A program made the translations under genes and the position numbers. The notes under the pieces were generated by a model. It ran no database searches. It saw only the letters and a list, made by a program, of their open reading frames with translations, and was not told where the DNA came from. Source: Clostridiales bacterium (GTDB lineage Bacteria > Bacillota > Clostridia > Christensenellales > QALW01). From it: a stretch of 8,202 nt of DNA. The first letter of the stretch is position 1, and each line of letters starts with the position of its first letter. Below, in pieces: positions 1-6,804 of the stretch. The stretch covers positions 1 to 8,202 of the forward strand of contig JAHAAN010000082.1 of NCBI GenBank assembly GCA_018376855.1, read 5' to 3'.

Positions 1-16
1 AAAAAGGAAAGCAAGA

Positions 17-47
17 TTTGATAAATGAAATTTTAAACTTAACTTTG
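17..47 (+). promoter_or_regulatory. Bacteroidota-type promoter for the PCMD lipoprotein
   Basis: TTTG at 17-20 is followed after 19 nt by TAACTTTG at 40-47. This matches the Bacteroides primary sigma consensus, TTTG about 19-21 nt upstream of TAnnTTTG. The start codon at 106 is about 50 nt past the expected transcription start, and the leader is A/T-rich with no Shine-Dalgarno site, as is usual in that phylum. The promoter type differs from every other promoter in the window and supports a different source organism for this end. Confidence 0.72.
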
Positions 48-57
48 CGCCAAAGTT
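41..57. repeat. Perfect inverted repeat overlapping the -7 box
   Basis: AACTTTG (41-47) and CAAAGTT (51-57) are exact reverse complements around a CGC centre. The left arm coincides with the -7 promoter element and the right arm lies near the expected transcription start, a position where a repressor could block initiation. An operator role is inference only; chance is possible in AT-rich DNA. Confidence 0.4.
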
Positions 58-105
58 TTCTCAAAATATTCTATATTATAAATTTATAATCAACAATTTA
101 ACGGA

Positions 106-723
106 ATGAGATTTAGAACTATAATAATAAGTCTGTGCATTTGTCTAAGTTTTAGTTCTTGCATACGTGAAGAAGCGGCTAACACTGAAGCTGATATCGA
201 ATCTTGTACAGTTTCCGATCCCTCAGTGTTGAAAATGCAGCCAATTATTACTAATAATACGGTAATAATCATGGCGCAATCAACCATTGACATCACGCAC
301 TTTGCTCCTGAATTCACATTAACCAAAGGGGCCACTATTGAACCACCCAGCGGAACAGTAAGAGATTTCTCAAATCCACAAACTTATATAGTAACATCGG
401 AAGACAGACAATGGAAAAAGGAATATACTGTCTATGTTGATATTTCTGATATTAAATTAGATTTTAATTTTGAGCATTGGGAAATAATAGAAGGAGCCAG
501 AGGTAAACAATGGCACGGTTTTTATGAAATCTCAGAACAGGAGCAGAAACAGTTTATTTGGGCAACAGCTAACAGTGGATATGCCCTGACTGGTTATGTT
601 ACTCCCGAAGGAGAAAAACTCACTAATCCTCTTATTTATCCAACTATCTCCTATGAAGCCGGTCATTCCGGAAAAGGAGTGAAACTTGAAACTAAACCGA
701 CCGGTGCGTTCGGTGATATGGTC
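106..723 (+). CDS. PCMD-type surface lipoprotein, 3'-truncated at the junction
   Basis: About 206 residues of native protein are present. Residues 1-19 form a lipoprotein signal: basic start, hydrophobic stretch, and SFSSC with Cys19 as the lipidation site. The next residues, IREE, are acidic, as in export signals that send Bacteroides lipoproteins to the outer surface. Residues about 45-112 look like a small beta-sandwich of the DUF5018 kind that precedes many such domains. From about 117 the sequence resembles the start of the PCMD domain: FNFEHW, then WATANSGYAL, IYPTISYEAGHSGKG and KLETKPTGAFGDMV. That domain normally continues with an AAGNLF-type motif and many more strands; here the family resemblance stops after Val206. 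The frame stays open to 1401, but that part is antisense of a transporter and a phosphodiesterase, so it is not native sequence. The family is associated with glycan-related lipoproteins of gut Bacteroidota; the substrate is unknown. Confidence 0.7.
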
Positions 724-747
724 ATCCGCCAGCAGCGGTGTACCGGT
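715..747. other. Breakpoint joining Bacteroidota-like and Firmicutes-like DNA
   Basis: Left of about 723 the plus strand encodes recognisable PCMD protein; right of about 742 the minus strand encodes a recognisable Atg22/UMF1 transporter. The roughly 20 bases between fit neither family. Base composition, promoter type and ribosome-binding style all change here. The hexamer ACCGGT occurs on both sides (700-705 and 742-747), so a short microhomology could have guided either a recombination or a wrong assembly overlap. Confidence 0.75.
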
Positions 748-1095
748 AAAGCCGATGCGGGAAAGCACATAACCGACAAGCATCCACTGCCATTGATCGG
801 TAAACGCCATAGCAGTGGTGAAGACGACGCCGAGCGCCAGAAAAACCGCAAAAAGCTTCTTTTTCATGCCCCTGTAATCCCCCACAGCGCCCAGCAGGGG
901 AGCCATCAGCGCCACCGCAAAGGTGGCAATAGAAGTGCCGATTCCCCACCATTGATCGCCGCTTTCCCCCGCAACAGCCACAAAATAAATGGGAAAAATC
1001 GCCGCCATAATATTGGTCGCATAGACCGAGTTAGCCCAATCGTAAAGAATCCAGCTCTTTTCCCGTTTTGTAAAGCGTTCCCGCACTTTTTTCAT
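742..1095 (-). CDS. MFS transporter of the Atg22/UMF1 family, 3'-truncated
   Basis: Only the first 118 residues survive. The start resembles the Atg22-like/UMF1 permease family: an REKSWILYDWANSVYAT motif leads into the first membrane helix, followed by a second helix (about 52-72), the MFS loop GDYRGMKKK (72-80), a third helix (81-97) and a fourth ending in SRIGFTG. A complete member has about 400 residues and twelve helices, and the expected continuation with an N-L-F-Y-D type motif is missing. ATG at 1095 is preferred over GTG at 1098, because the GGGGGAG ribosome binding site lies six bases upstream of the ATG. The gene begins 15 bases after the phosphodiesterase stop codon, so the two form an operon. 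The frame runs on to 532, but that tail is antisense of the lipoprotein. Substrate unknown; some relatives have been linked to amino acid export. Confidence 0.78.
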
Positions 1096-1110
1096 CACGA
1101 TCTCCCCCTC

Positions 1111-2364
1111 TTATTCAAACATGCCCTCCGGTGCTTTTCCATCCATCGGCCACGGCTCTACATTCAACATACGCGCCGCAGCCGCGCAGATATCCGTAAC
1201 GCAGCCGCCGCAAAGCCTTTGCCCTGCGCGCACGCCGCAGCCCGCAGCCGCGTAAAAAGTTTGATAATTTTCATGCAGCGGACTGTACCCATGCACCGCC
1301 TTGTCGGAAAGAGGATGTCGGTAAAAATAATACCCAAGCTCCGCCTCAACGCCAAGGCTGAACGAATCCAGCGCAGCCGCTTTCATCTCCTCCCTGATTA
1401 AAAAACGGGCAACGCCTTTTATCTTCTTCAATTCACTGCAAACCGCCGATACAATCTCTGCTTCTTCGGATTTATCGTTTACATGCATATATGCGCACCC
1501 ATCGCTTTGCCAGAAGCAGGCACGATATCCGCGCTCGATCACGCCCTTTTCCCCTTGCTTGCAAAGCCCCATGCGCTCTAAAGCATCGTTAAGATTGATA
1601 TGCGTGTGAACGTCAAAGGCTCCGTGATCGCTGAACACCAGCAAGCCGGTTTCCTCCTCCGTGCCGGCTTCCCTAACCGCCTGCATAAGCAGCCCCAAAC
1701 GCTGATCCAGCCTTTCAAGCGCCGCCTGCACCTCCTCGCTTTTAACCCCGCAGCGATGCTTATGCGTATCCACGTCGGTAAAGTGAAGCAAAAGCAGATC
1801 CGGCTTCTGCCTACGGATCGTATCGCACGCCACCGCCGCAGAAAAATCATCCAGTTCCGGCTGTGAAATGCCGTTCATCAGCTTTCCGTGCCGCAAGATC
1901 GCCGAAAGCTGATAGAATAAGCTTCCGTTTTTGATGCTGGCCGACGCCTGACTCTGCCCCGGCGCGGGAAGCACCTCCGGCATATTCCACCGCATTCGCG
2001 CACCCGCACTTACAGGCCAAAGAATTCCGGCACAGCGAAGCCCTGCTTTTTCCGCCTGCTGATACAGCGTGGGAACCTGAACGGCACGATCCCAATGGTT
2101 CCACACCGGATGCGCTTCATGCGGCTGAAAAGGAACGTTATCATAAATCCGGTGCTTTTCCGGAAGGCACCCCGTAATCACGGAGCTGTGCACAACATAG
2201 GTATGCGTCATCAGCACGCTGCTGACTCCGCCTACATACGTTCCTCTTTCCGCAAGCGCACGAAAGTTCGGCATATGCCAAAGTTTTTCCTCTGCCTCAA
2301 CGCTTGTAACAGCGTCAAAGGACACCATAATCAAACGGCGTTTTTTTCTGTTTGAGCTATGCAT
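1111..2364 (-). CDS. Type I phosphodiesterase / nucleotide pyrophosphatase-like enzyme (alkaline phosphatase superfamily)
   Basis: A complete 417-residue protein with the two-zinc catalytic set of the NPP family in order: Asp17 in VSFDA, the nucleophile Thr55 in THTYVVH, the SSVITGCLPEKHRIYDN segment that normally follows it, Asp199 and His203 in DVDTHKH, Asp246-His247 in FSDHG, and His358 in VHGYSP. All expected metal ligands are present, so an active enzyme is likely. Family members hydrolyse phosphodiester or pyrophosphate bonds in nucleotides, lipid head groups or related esters; the substrate here cannot be read. I see no signal peptide or membrane anchor: the basic N-terminus (RKKRR) leads straight into the first beta strand, so a cytoplasmic location is likely. 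The start ATG follows GGTGGGG by about ten bases. It is the first gene of an operon with the transporter fragment downstream, so import or export of its substrate or product is possible. Confidence 0.85.
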   Translation of the reverse strand: MHSSNRKKRRLIMVSFDAVTSVEAEEKLWHMPNFRALAERGTYVGGVSSVLMTHTYVVHSSVITGCLPEKHRIYDNVPFQPHEAHPVWNHWDRAVQVPTLYQQAEKAGLRCAGILWPVSAGARMRWNMPEVLPAPGQSQASASIKNGSLFYQLSAILRHGKLMNGISQPELDDFSAAVACDTIRRQKPDLLLLHFTDVDTHKHRCGVKSEEVQAALERLDQRLGLLMQAVREAGTEEETGLLVFSDHGAFDVHTHINLNDALERMGLCKQGEKGVIERGYRACFWQSDGCAYMHVNDKSEEAEIVSAVCSELKKIKGVARFLIREEMKAAALDSFSLGVEAELGYYFYRHPLSDKAVHGYSPLHENYQTFYAAAGCGVRAGQRLCGGCVTDICAAAARMLNVEPWPMDGKAPEGMFE

Positions 2365-2443
2365 AAGCGTTTATCCCCACCAGACAAATCCCAACATATT
2401 TTATTTAAGATTTATTTTTCTTGTTCTTTTGACGATTTGATAT

Positions 2444-2495
2444 ATCCGCATGATCCCGCTCGCCGATAACACCCTCTTGCGCGGCTGCGGATCAT
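2444..2495 (-). promoter_or_regulatory. Structured 5' leader with two mutually exclusive stems
   Basis: In the transcript (minus strand) ATGATCC (2489-2495) can pair with GGATCAT (2450-2456), with an inner GCCG/CGGC helix. The overlapping ATCCGCA (2486-2492) can instead pair with TGCGGAT (2444-2450). Both are seven perfect base pairs and both use 2489-2492, so they cannot form together. This is a GC-rich island inside an AT-rich leader of about 145 nt, between the promoter and the phosphodiesterase start. No T-run follows, so it is not a plain terminator. It matches no riboswitch class that I recognise. Confidence 0.4.
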
Positions 2496-2515
2496 AACAA
2501 TATTTTCAATATGAA

Positions 2516-2544
2516 ATTATAAGCGATTTTACTTAGAAATTCAA
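2516..2544 (-). promoter_or_regulatory. Sigma-A promoter of the phosphodiesterase-transporter operon
   Basis: On the minus strand, TTGAAT (2539-2544) and TATAAT (2516-2521) are separated by exactly 17 bases. The expected start is near 2509, giving an untranslated leader of about 145 nt. A small dyad, CCAAT-N5-ATTGG (2547-2561), sits just upstream of the -35 box. Confidence 0.65.
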
Positions 2545-2619
2545 CACCAATTTTTGATTGGATTTTCATTTTGCGTCTGCTTTCGCAATTCAGACAAATG
2601 ATTTTTAAAAGCTTTACCA

Positions 2620-3636
2620 TCACTCTTTCCAATATCCAAGAGCAGCCAACAGCGCTGCCGCCTCGATCTTATATTCAGCCTTTGCCGAAACATAGATCAC
2701 GGTATCTTTGATTCGCACCTTTGCTGTATATAAGGTATCGTTTTCTACAGAATACAGCTCGTGCACCATGCCGCCGTGCTCCTGCTCCTCGCCGTCCGAT
2801 ATAGGAAGCGTCATACCGTTATACAAAACTCCGGCGCTGTTCGCCGTATCCATCACGCAAAAATCCATTCGGATGTTGCCGTCGTTAAACGATGCAGCTT
2901 CCTTCATCATTGAACCAACTTTCCATGTCCGGCGCAGTTCATCCGTCGTATCAACAGTTGTATATCCCGCTGCCGCGGCCGCTTCCCGAAACCTTTCTAT
3001 TCCAACCGCCCGGGTACCGGGAAAAAGCTTTACGAAAAGGAAAACACCGCACAAAACGATCACCGTAATAACAGCTTTACAGACAATCTGTTTTGCGGGA
3101 TCTTTTACTTCCTGCTCTGCGGCTGCCGAATCTATATATTCCTCCGGCGGCAAAACTTCCTCTTCCTCGGGCTGGCCTCTTCTTCGGATCCTGCGAATCA
3201 AAGCCCAAACACCGGACATAAAAAATCCTATCGCTGCAAATATAGTTCCGACAACAAGGAATATAATCAAATTGTGGATACTCGGCGATAAGATGTCCGT
3301 AGAGCTTGCCGGTGCATCCGGGTTATATTTTACCTGAACCCTATCGCCAAGTCCCATAGGAGCGCTCCTGTTATACAGCTTACCCGAGTATGCTTTTCCC
3401 TCCACCTCATATTGGTAGGTAATATCATAATTGATATGACTTCTGTGAAAAGAGCCTGAATATTCGCTTTTCACATCCACAACTTCTGCCGACACGGTTA
3501 TCCAATCCTGCTGATTGTGTTCATTTATGTAGTTATAAACGCCTTCGCCAACCATGCGGAGACCTTGTATCAAAATGAATATTCCAAAAAGTCGAAGAAT
3601 GATTATAAATACCGATCCTATTTTCCGCGTTTTCAT
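2620..3636 (-). CDS. DUF3592-type membrane protein with an extra C-terminal ectodomain
   Basis: 338 residues. A membrane helix at about 8-28 is followed by a DUF3592-like beta domain (about 45-115: WITVSAEVVDV, then ITYQYEVEGKAYSG, ending with the characteristic VQVKYNPDAP). A second helix lies at about 122-148. A basic then strongly acidic linker (RRIRRRGQPEEEE, about 148-182) joins it to a third helix at about 183-205 and a soluble C-terminal domain (206-338) that I do not recognise. With three helices, the DUF3592 domain and the C-terminal domain fall outside or inside depending on topology; the basic residues after helix 2 suggest that the linker is cytoplasmic and both domains are extracellular. 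DUF3592 has no established function. The ATG at 3636 follows a weak AGAGG site by about eleven bases. The gene is separated from codY by the codY terminator and from the phosphodiesterase by that operon's promoter, so it is probably monocistronic. Confidence 0.65.
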   Translation of the reverse strand: MKTRKIGSVFIIILRLFGIFILIQGLRMVGEGVYNYINEHNQQDWITVSAEVVDVKSEYSGSFHRSHINYDITYQYEVEGKAYSGKLYNRSAPMGLGDRVQVKYNPDAPASSTDILSPSIHNLIIFLVVGTIFAAIGFFMSGVWALIRRIRRRGQPEEEEVLPPEEYIDSAAAEQEVKDPAKQIVCKAVITVIVLCGVFLFVKLFPGTRAVGIERFREAAAAAGYTTVDTTDELRRTWKVGSMMKEAASFNDGNIRMDFCVMDTANSAGVLYNGMTLPISDGEEQEHGGMVHELYSVENDTLYTAKVRIKDTVIYVSAKAEYKIEAAALLAALGYWKE

Positions 3637-3817
3637 ACTCTTTTTAACCTCTAACTATCCGTTTCCTCAGCATATTAACTTTACGCTCAAAATATTTTAT
3701 GCCTGTTCCCTGCAAATCTCCGTTACAAAACCGTTATTCGCAGCGCATATCTTCCAAGCCTATTTTCAATAGACGCACCGCCGTGAAAAGAGAAAAATAT
3801 TTATCCCCCTTTGTTTC

Positions 3818-3826
3818 ATTATACCA
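3818..3826 (-). promoter_or_regulatory. Possible extended -10 promoter for the DUF3592 gene
   Basis: The minus strand reads TGGTATAAT, a consensus -10 with the TGn extension; the position for a -35 (about 3841-3846) is poor. The site lies just past the codY terminator and about 180 nt upstream of the DUF3592 start, implying a long leader. No nearer convincing promoter was found in 3637-3817, and that stretch holds no other supported gene. Confidence 0.4.
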
Positions 3827-3845
3827 ATAACATTACAAAAAAGAA

Positions 3846-3878
3846 AGAAAAAAGCTGAAGATTTTTACCTCTTCAGCC
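3846..3878 (-). terminator. Rho-independent terminator of hslV-hslU-codY
   Basis: In the transcript GGCTGAAGA pairs with TCTTCAGC around an eight-base loop (GGTAAAAA; arms 3870-3877 and 3854-3861 on the plus strand), followed by a run of six T. It begins about 35 bases after the codY stop codon. Confidence 0.85.
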
Positions 3879-3911
3879 CTTTAAACTGTTTATAAGGCAG
3901 ATAAACGCCGA

Positions 3912-4706
3912 TCAAAAAGGAAATATATCCATGCGTTCCGACGCAGATAATTCCTGCATCCGCTGAAAAAGAAAATCATTCATTACGCAAACATAGCTTC
4001 CCTTCATGCCCAGCGAACGTGTTTGAATGATTCCCGCGCTCTCGAGCTTACGCACGGCGCTGGCCACAACAGAGCGAGTGATTCCGGCCGACTGTGCGAT
4101 TTTGCTGGCGTTGATCACGCCCTCTCTGCCCGAAAGCGCATTCATCAGCGCAGCGGCAGCCTGCCGCTCGGTATAGGAAAGCGTTTCCGCCGCTCTTTTT
4201 ACCGCCTCGCTCTGCCGCTGTTCACAGCTGTTCTGCTCGTTTAAAACCGTATAAAACGCGACCGCCGCCAAAGTGGCCAAAAGTTCGCCAAGCGCGATAT
4301 CCAAGCTTTCATACGGTTTTTCCGCCCTTGCATATACAATATATCCCAGCTTTTCAGACGCGCAGCACAGCGGCGTAACCATGTGCATCGTATTGCCCGC
4401 AGCGCATTCCTCGCCGCGGAACGGGCACTTCGCTGTGTTTGCATACACAGCCGTTTCCTCCGGCTCTCCGACAAAAGACTCTGCGATTTCCCTTGCGCCC
4501 TCCTCCGTACACAGTCTGCACGCAAATCCTTCCTGTGAAAAAGGCAGGCTGAATAAAACGCCCTGCCTGTTAAAAACATACACGGAGGATTCCAAGATCT
4601 CTTTTGCCAGCACGCCGATCTCTTCCGCGCTGAGCTTTCCGGTGTCCAATGTTGAAAAATAATGATTCAACCGCCGAATATTCGCAAGCATTTGTTCAGA
4701 TGTCAT
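3912..4706 (-). CDS. codY: GTP- and branched-chain amino acid-sensing transcriptional repressor CodY
   Basis: 264 residues from the chosen start; Bacillus CodY has 259. The N-terminal part is the GAF effector domain (about 1-155). The C-terminal winged helix holds the family signature: ASKIAQSAGITRSVV (200-214), then VRKLESAG and RSLGMKGSYV. In Firmicutes CodY binds branched-chain amino acids and GTP and represses nutrient-scavenging genes when food is plentiful. The upstream ATG at 4712 directly abuts the GGGAGG site and so cannot be used well; the ATG at 4706 lies six bases from it and is the likely start. It is the last gene of hslV-hslU-codY, the same order as codW-codX-codY in Bacillus. 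Odd points: eight cysteines, including C63-x2-C66, C94-x6-C101 and C114-C115 within the effector domain, and a CASEKLG in place of the usual glycine-rich GGGERLG-like turn. Confidence 0.9.
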   Translation of the reverse strand: MTSEQMLANIRRLNHYFSTLDTGKLSAEEIGVLAKEILESSVYVFNRQGVLFSLPFSQEGFACRLCTEEGAREIAESFVGEPEETAVYANTAKCPFRGEECAAGNTMHMVTPLCCASEKLGYIVYARAEKPYESLDIALGELLATLAAVAFYTVLNEQNSCEQRQSEAVKRAAETLSYTERQAAAALMNALSGREGVINASKIAQSAGITRSVVASAVRKLESAGIIQTRSLGMKGSYVCVMNDFLFQRMQELSASERMDIFPF

Positions 4707-4749
4707 ACGCATCCTCCCTTTACAATCCGCCCTGCATCCGCGGACTTCG

Positions 4750-4770
4750 TCTACAGTCTACAATCTACAG
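4750..4770. repeat. Three tandem heptamers at the hslU stop codon
   Basis: TCTACAG, TCTACAA and TCTACAG stand head to tail (plus-strand reading). The last copy contains the hslU stop codon; the others lie in the 58-base gap before codY. It looks like a small replication-slippage product and no function is evident. Confidence 0.5.
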
Positions 4771-6081
4771 AATAAATTTCTCCAAATTCTGTTTAGCTGC
4801 CGATTCGCCAAGCCGTTCTACCACGAAAGCAGGATCCACCGTCAATTCAATAGGCTCTTCTTCACTGCCCGCCTGAAAGGACACTTCCTCCAATAACTTT
4901 TCCATAACGGAAACCAGACGCCTTGCGCCGATATTTTCATTGAATTCATTCGCCTCATAAGCGTGCTTGGCAAGCATCGTTAGCGCCTCGTCGGTAAAAT
5001 GCAGGCGGATATGATCCGCTCCCAACAGCGCGGTATACTGCTTAATCAAGGCATTATCCGTCTGACACAAAATACTGCGAAGCTCCTCCGCCCCGAGCGG
5101 TTTAAGCTCCACACGCAGCGGAAATCTTCCCTGAAGCTCCGGAATAAGATCCGTAATTTTGCTTAAATGAAAAGCGCCCGCGGCAATAAAAAGAATATAA
5201 TCTGTTTTAACTGGGCCGTACTTCGTATTGACCGTGCACCCCTCCACAATGGGCAAAATATCCCGCTGAACCCCTTCGCGCGACACCCCAGGGCCGCTGC
5301 TGCTGCCGGAGGAAAGCGCAATCTTATCAATTTCGTCGATAAAGATAATCCCCGTCTGCTCCGCGCGCTCCAGCGCTTCGGAAACCACCGCATCCTGATC
5401 CAGCAGCCGATCCAGCTCCTGCTGCTCCACAATCTTGCGCGCCTCCTTTACGGGAACCTTGCGCTTCTTCGTTTTCTTCGGCATCAGCCCGCCAAGCAGA
5501 TCTCCCATATTCATTTCAGGCTGCCCGGGAATCTCGCTGTTCATGCCCACCGGCTTATCTTCCACTTCGATCTCGATGATATGATCCTCGATCACGCCGC
5601 TTGCCAGATCCGCCTCCACAGCGCTCCGGCGAGCCGCCAGATCTTCGTCGTCCTTTTTGCGGCGAAGCGGCAGCAGAATGTCCACCATTTTGTTCTGCAC
5701 GGCGCGATCCAGCTTTGGGCGAAGCTGTTCGGTTTTCTCGCGGCGGATCATGCGAATCGCCGCCTCCACAAGCTCCCGCACCATAGAATCAACATCCCTG
5801 CCGACATAGCCGACCTCGGTATACTTCGTGGCCTCTACCTTCACAAACGGCGCGCCGATGATCTTTGAGATGCGGCGCGCGATCTCCGTTTTCCCCACGC
5901 CTGTCGGGCCGGACATAATGATATTTTTAGGTGTGATCTCGTCGCGCATTTCAGGCGAAAGCAAGCTTCTGCGGTAACGGTTGCGCAAAGCAATCGCCAC
6001 CGTGCGCTTGGCCTCCTCCTGACCTATGATATATCTGTCAAGTTCCGCAATGATCTCCTGCGGAGTAAGCGGCAGCAGCAT
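4765..6081 (-). CDS. hslU: ATP-dependent protease ATPase subunit HslU (ClpY)
   Basis: A complete 438-residue AAA+ unfoldase (E. coli HslU has 443). Visible in order: the N-terminal LTPQEIIAELDRYIIGQ; Walker A SGPTGVGKTE (57-66); the pore loop GYVGRD (91-96) that grips substrate; the helical I domain (about 110-240), here with a basic PKKTKKRK stretch; Walker B IIFIDEIDK (245-253); the sensor 1 region after IAAGAFHLSK; the arginine-finger segment PELQGRFPLRVEL; sensor 2 GARRL; and the C-terminal KFIL that docks into HslV and activates it. All catalytic parts are intact. Hexamers unfold substrate proteins in the cytoplasm and thread them into HslV. It starts 18 bases after the hslV stop codon, with a GGGGAG ribosome binding site, and is followed by codY after 58 bases. 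Confidence 0.97.
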   Translation of the reverse strand: MLLPLTPQEIIAELDRYIIGQEEAKRTVAIALRNRYRRSLLSPEMRDEITPKNIIMSGPTGVGKTEIARRISKIIGAPFVKVEATKYTEVGYVGRDVDSMVRELVEAAIRMIRREKTEQLRPKLDRAVQNKMVDILLPLRRKKDDEDLAARRSAVEADLASGVIEDHIIEIEVEDKPVGMNSEIPGQPEMNMGDLLGGLMPKKTKKRKVPVKEARKIVEQQELDRLLDQDAVVSEALERAEQTGIIFIDEIDKIALSSGSSSGPGVSREGVQRDILPIVEGCTVNTKYGPVKTDYILFIAAGAFHLSKITDLIPELQGRFPLRVELKPLGAEELRSILCQTDNALIKQYTALLGADHIRLHFTDEALTMLAKHAYEANEFNENIGARRLVSVMEKLLEEVSFQAGSEEEPIELTVDPAFVVERLGESAAKQNLEKFIL

Positions 6082-6099
6082 ATAATCGTTCTCCCCTTT

Positions 6100-6633
6100 C
6101 TATACCTCTTCCACGGTAATATGATCGTTGGTATAAACGCAGATCTCGCCTGCGATCTTCAGCGCCTGACGGGCGATCTCGGCAGCAGGCTTATCCGTAA
6201 AGCGCACAAGCGCGCGCGCCGCAGAAAGCGCATACGTTCCGCCCGATCCGATCGCCGCAACACCGTCATCCGGCTCGATGACCTCGCCCGTGCCGGAAAG
6301 CACCAACATCCCAGTATCGTCGGCAACGATCATCATTGCTTCAAGCTGGCGGAGCGTTTTATCCCCGCGCCACATCTGCGCAAGCTCCACCGACGCACGG
6401 TAAAGATTGCCCGAATATTGCTGAAGCTTCCCCTCAAAATGCTCGCAAAGCGTAAAAGCATCCGCCACCGAACCTGCAAAGCCGATCACCACTTTATCAT
6501 GATAAATGCGCCGCACCTTCACTGCTCCGTGCTTCATGACAATACTTTCTCCCATCGTTACCTGCCCGTCGCCGGCAAGCGCGCATTTGCCATTGCGCCG
6601 CACGCCCACTATCGTCGTTCCCTTCATTGCCAC
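6100..6633 (-). CDS. hslV: ATP-dependent protease peptidase subunit HslV (ClpQ)
   Basis: 177 residues, close to the usual 175-180. It is the proteasome-beta-like peptidase that forms a double hexamer capped by HslU. The mature N-terminus should be Thr6 in GTTIVGVRR, released by removal of MAMKG. The AGDGQ aspartate (mature Asp17), the lysine in GAVKVRR and the serine in AIGSGGTYAL complete the active site. The start is a GTG at 6633, with AGGGA seven bases upstream; an in-frame ATG at 6627 would leave only MKG before the catalytic threonine, but its spacing to the ribosome binding site is about 13 bases. The family also has forms, such as Bacillus CodW, reported to act through an N-terminal serine; this one keeps the TT pair. 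It is the first gene of the operon; the recombinase gene that precedes it in Bacillus (codV/xerC) is absent here. Confidence 0.96.
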   Translation of the reverse strand: MAMKGTTIVGVRRNGKCALAGDGQVTMGESIVMKHGAVKVRRIYHDKVVIGFAGSVADAFTLCEHFEGKLQQYSGNLYRASVELAQMWRGDKTLRQLEAMMIVADDTGMLVLSGTGEVIEPDDGVAAIGSGGTYALSAARALVRFTDKPAAEIARQALKIAGEICVYTNDHITVEEV

Positions 6634-6682
6634 TTTTAATTCCCTGCCTTTCCTCTGACGCCTTTTCTAACTAATTTTTGAT

Positions 6683-6691
6683 ATTATAGCA
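6683..6691 (-). promoter_or_regulatory. Extended -10 promoter of hslV-hslU-codY
   Basis: The minus strand reads TGCTATAAT, a perfect -10 with TGn extension, 50 bases upstream of the hslV GTG. No good -35 lies 16-18 bases further upstream, which is common for extended -10 promoters. Confidence 0.65.
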
Positions 6692-6722
6692 TATCCCTTT
6701 AGCTTTCGCGACCTTCTTGCAG

Positions 6723-6737
6723 AAGATTCAGAAAATA
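6723..6737 (-). promoter_or_regulatory. Candidate CodY box upstream of hslV-hslU-codY
   Basis: The minus strand reads TATTTTCTGAATCTT, matching 12 of 15 positions of the known CodY box AATTTTCWGAAAATT. The whole TTTTCTGAA core is exact. It sits about 35 bases upstream of the extended -10, within the divergent region between the codY operon and the DUF4870 gene. Because CodY is made from this operon, feedback control is a reasonable inference. Confidence 0.5.
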
Positions 6738-6787
6738 TTTACAAAAAGTCCATTCTTCAAAATCACATTCATTCAAAAAATGAAATC

Positions 6788-6802
6788 TTTCTTCTGAAAA
6801 CG
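6788..6802 (-). promoter_or_regulatory. Weaker second CodY-like site next to the DUF4870 promoter
   Basis: The minus strand reads CGTTTTCAGAAGAAA, matching 10 of 15 CodY-box positions with an intact TTTTCAGAA core. It ends two bases before the -35 box of the rightward promoter. Alone it would be weak; paired with the 6723 site about 65 bases away it is more interesting. Confidence 0.3.
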
Positions 6803-6804
6803 CC

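Noticed and set aside
532..741. C-terminal extension of the MFS protein
   Set aside because: This part is antisense of the lipoprotein and shows none of the expected transporter helices.
106..1401. A 431-residue open frame as one fusion protein
   Set aside because: Only the first ~206 residues look like a protein family. The rest is the complement of a transporter and a phosphodiesterase with clear motifs on the other strand, and its composition is that of antisense reading.
2547..2561. CCAAT-N5-ATTGG dyad as terminator of the DUF3592 gene
   Set aside because: Only five pairs and no T-run afterwards. It abuts the -35 box of the next operon, so an operator is as likely; I see no convincing terminator for the DUF3592 gene.
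2708..3337. 209-residue plus-strand frame opposite the DUF3592 gene
   Set aside because: Low-complexity Ser-rich reading of the opposite strand; the minus-strand frame has helices and a recognisable domain.
5167..5868. 233-residue plus-strand frame inside hslU
   Set aside because: Exact antisense of a fully conserved hslU; histidine- and arginine-rich sequence with no domain and no ribosome binding site.
6121..6639. 172-residue plus-strand frame opposite hslV
   Set aside because: Antisense shadow of a conserved catalytic gene; no promoter or ribosome binding site for it.
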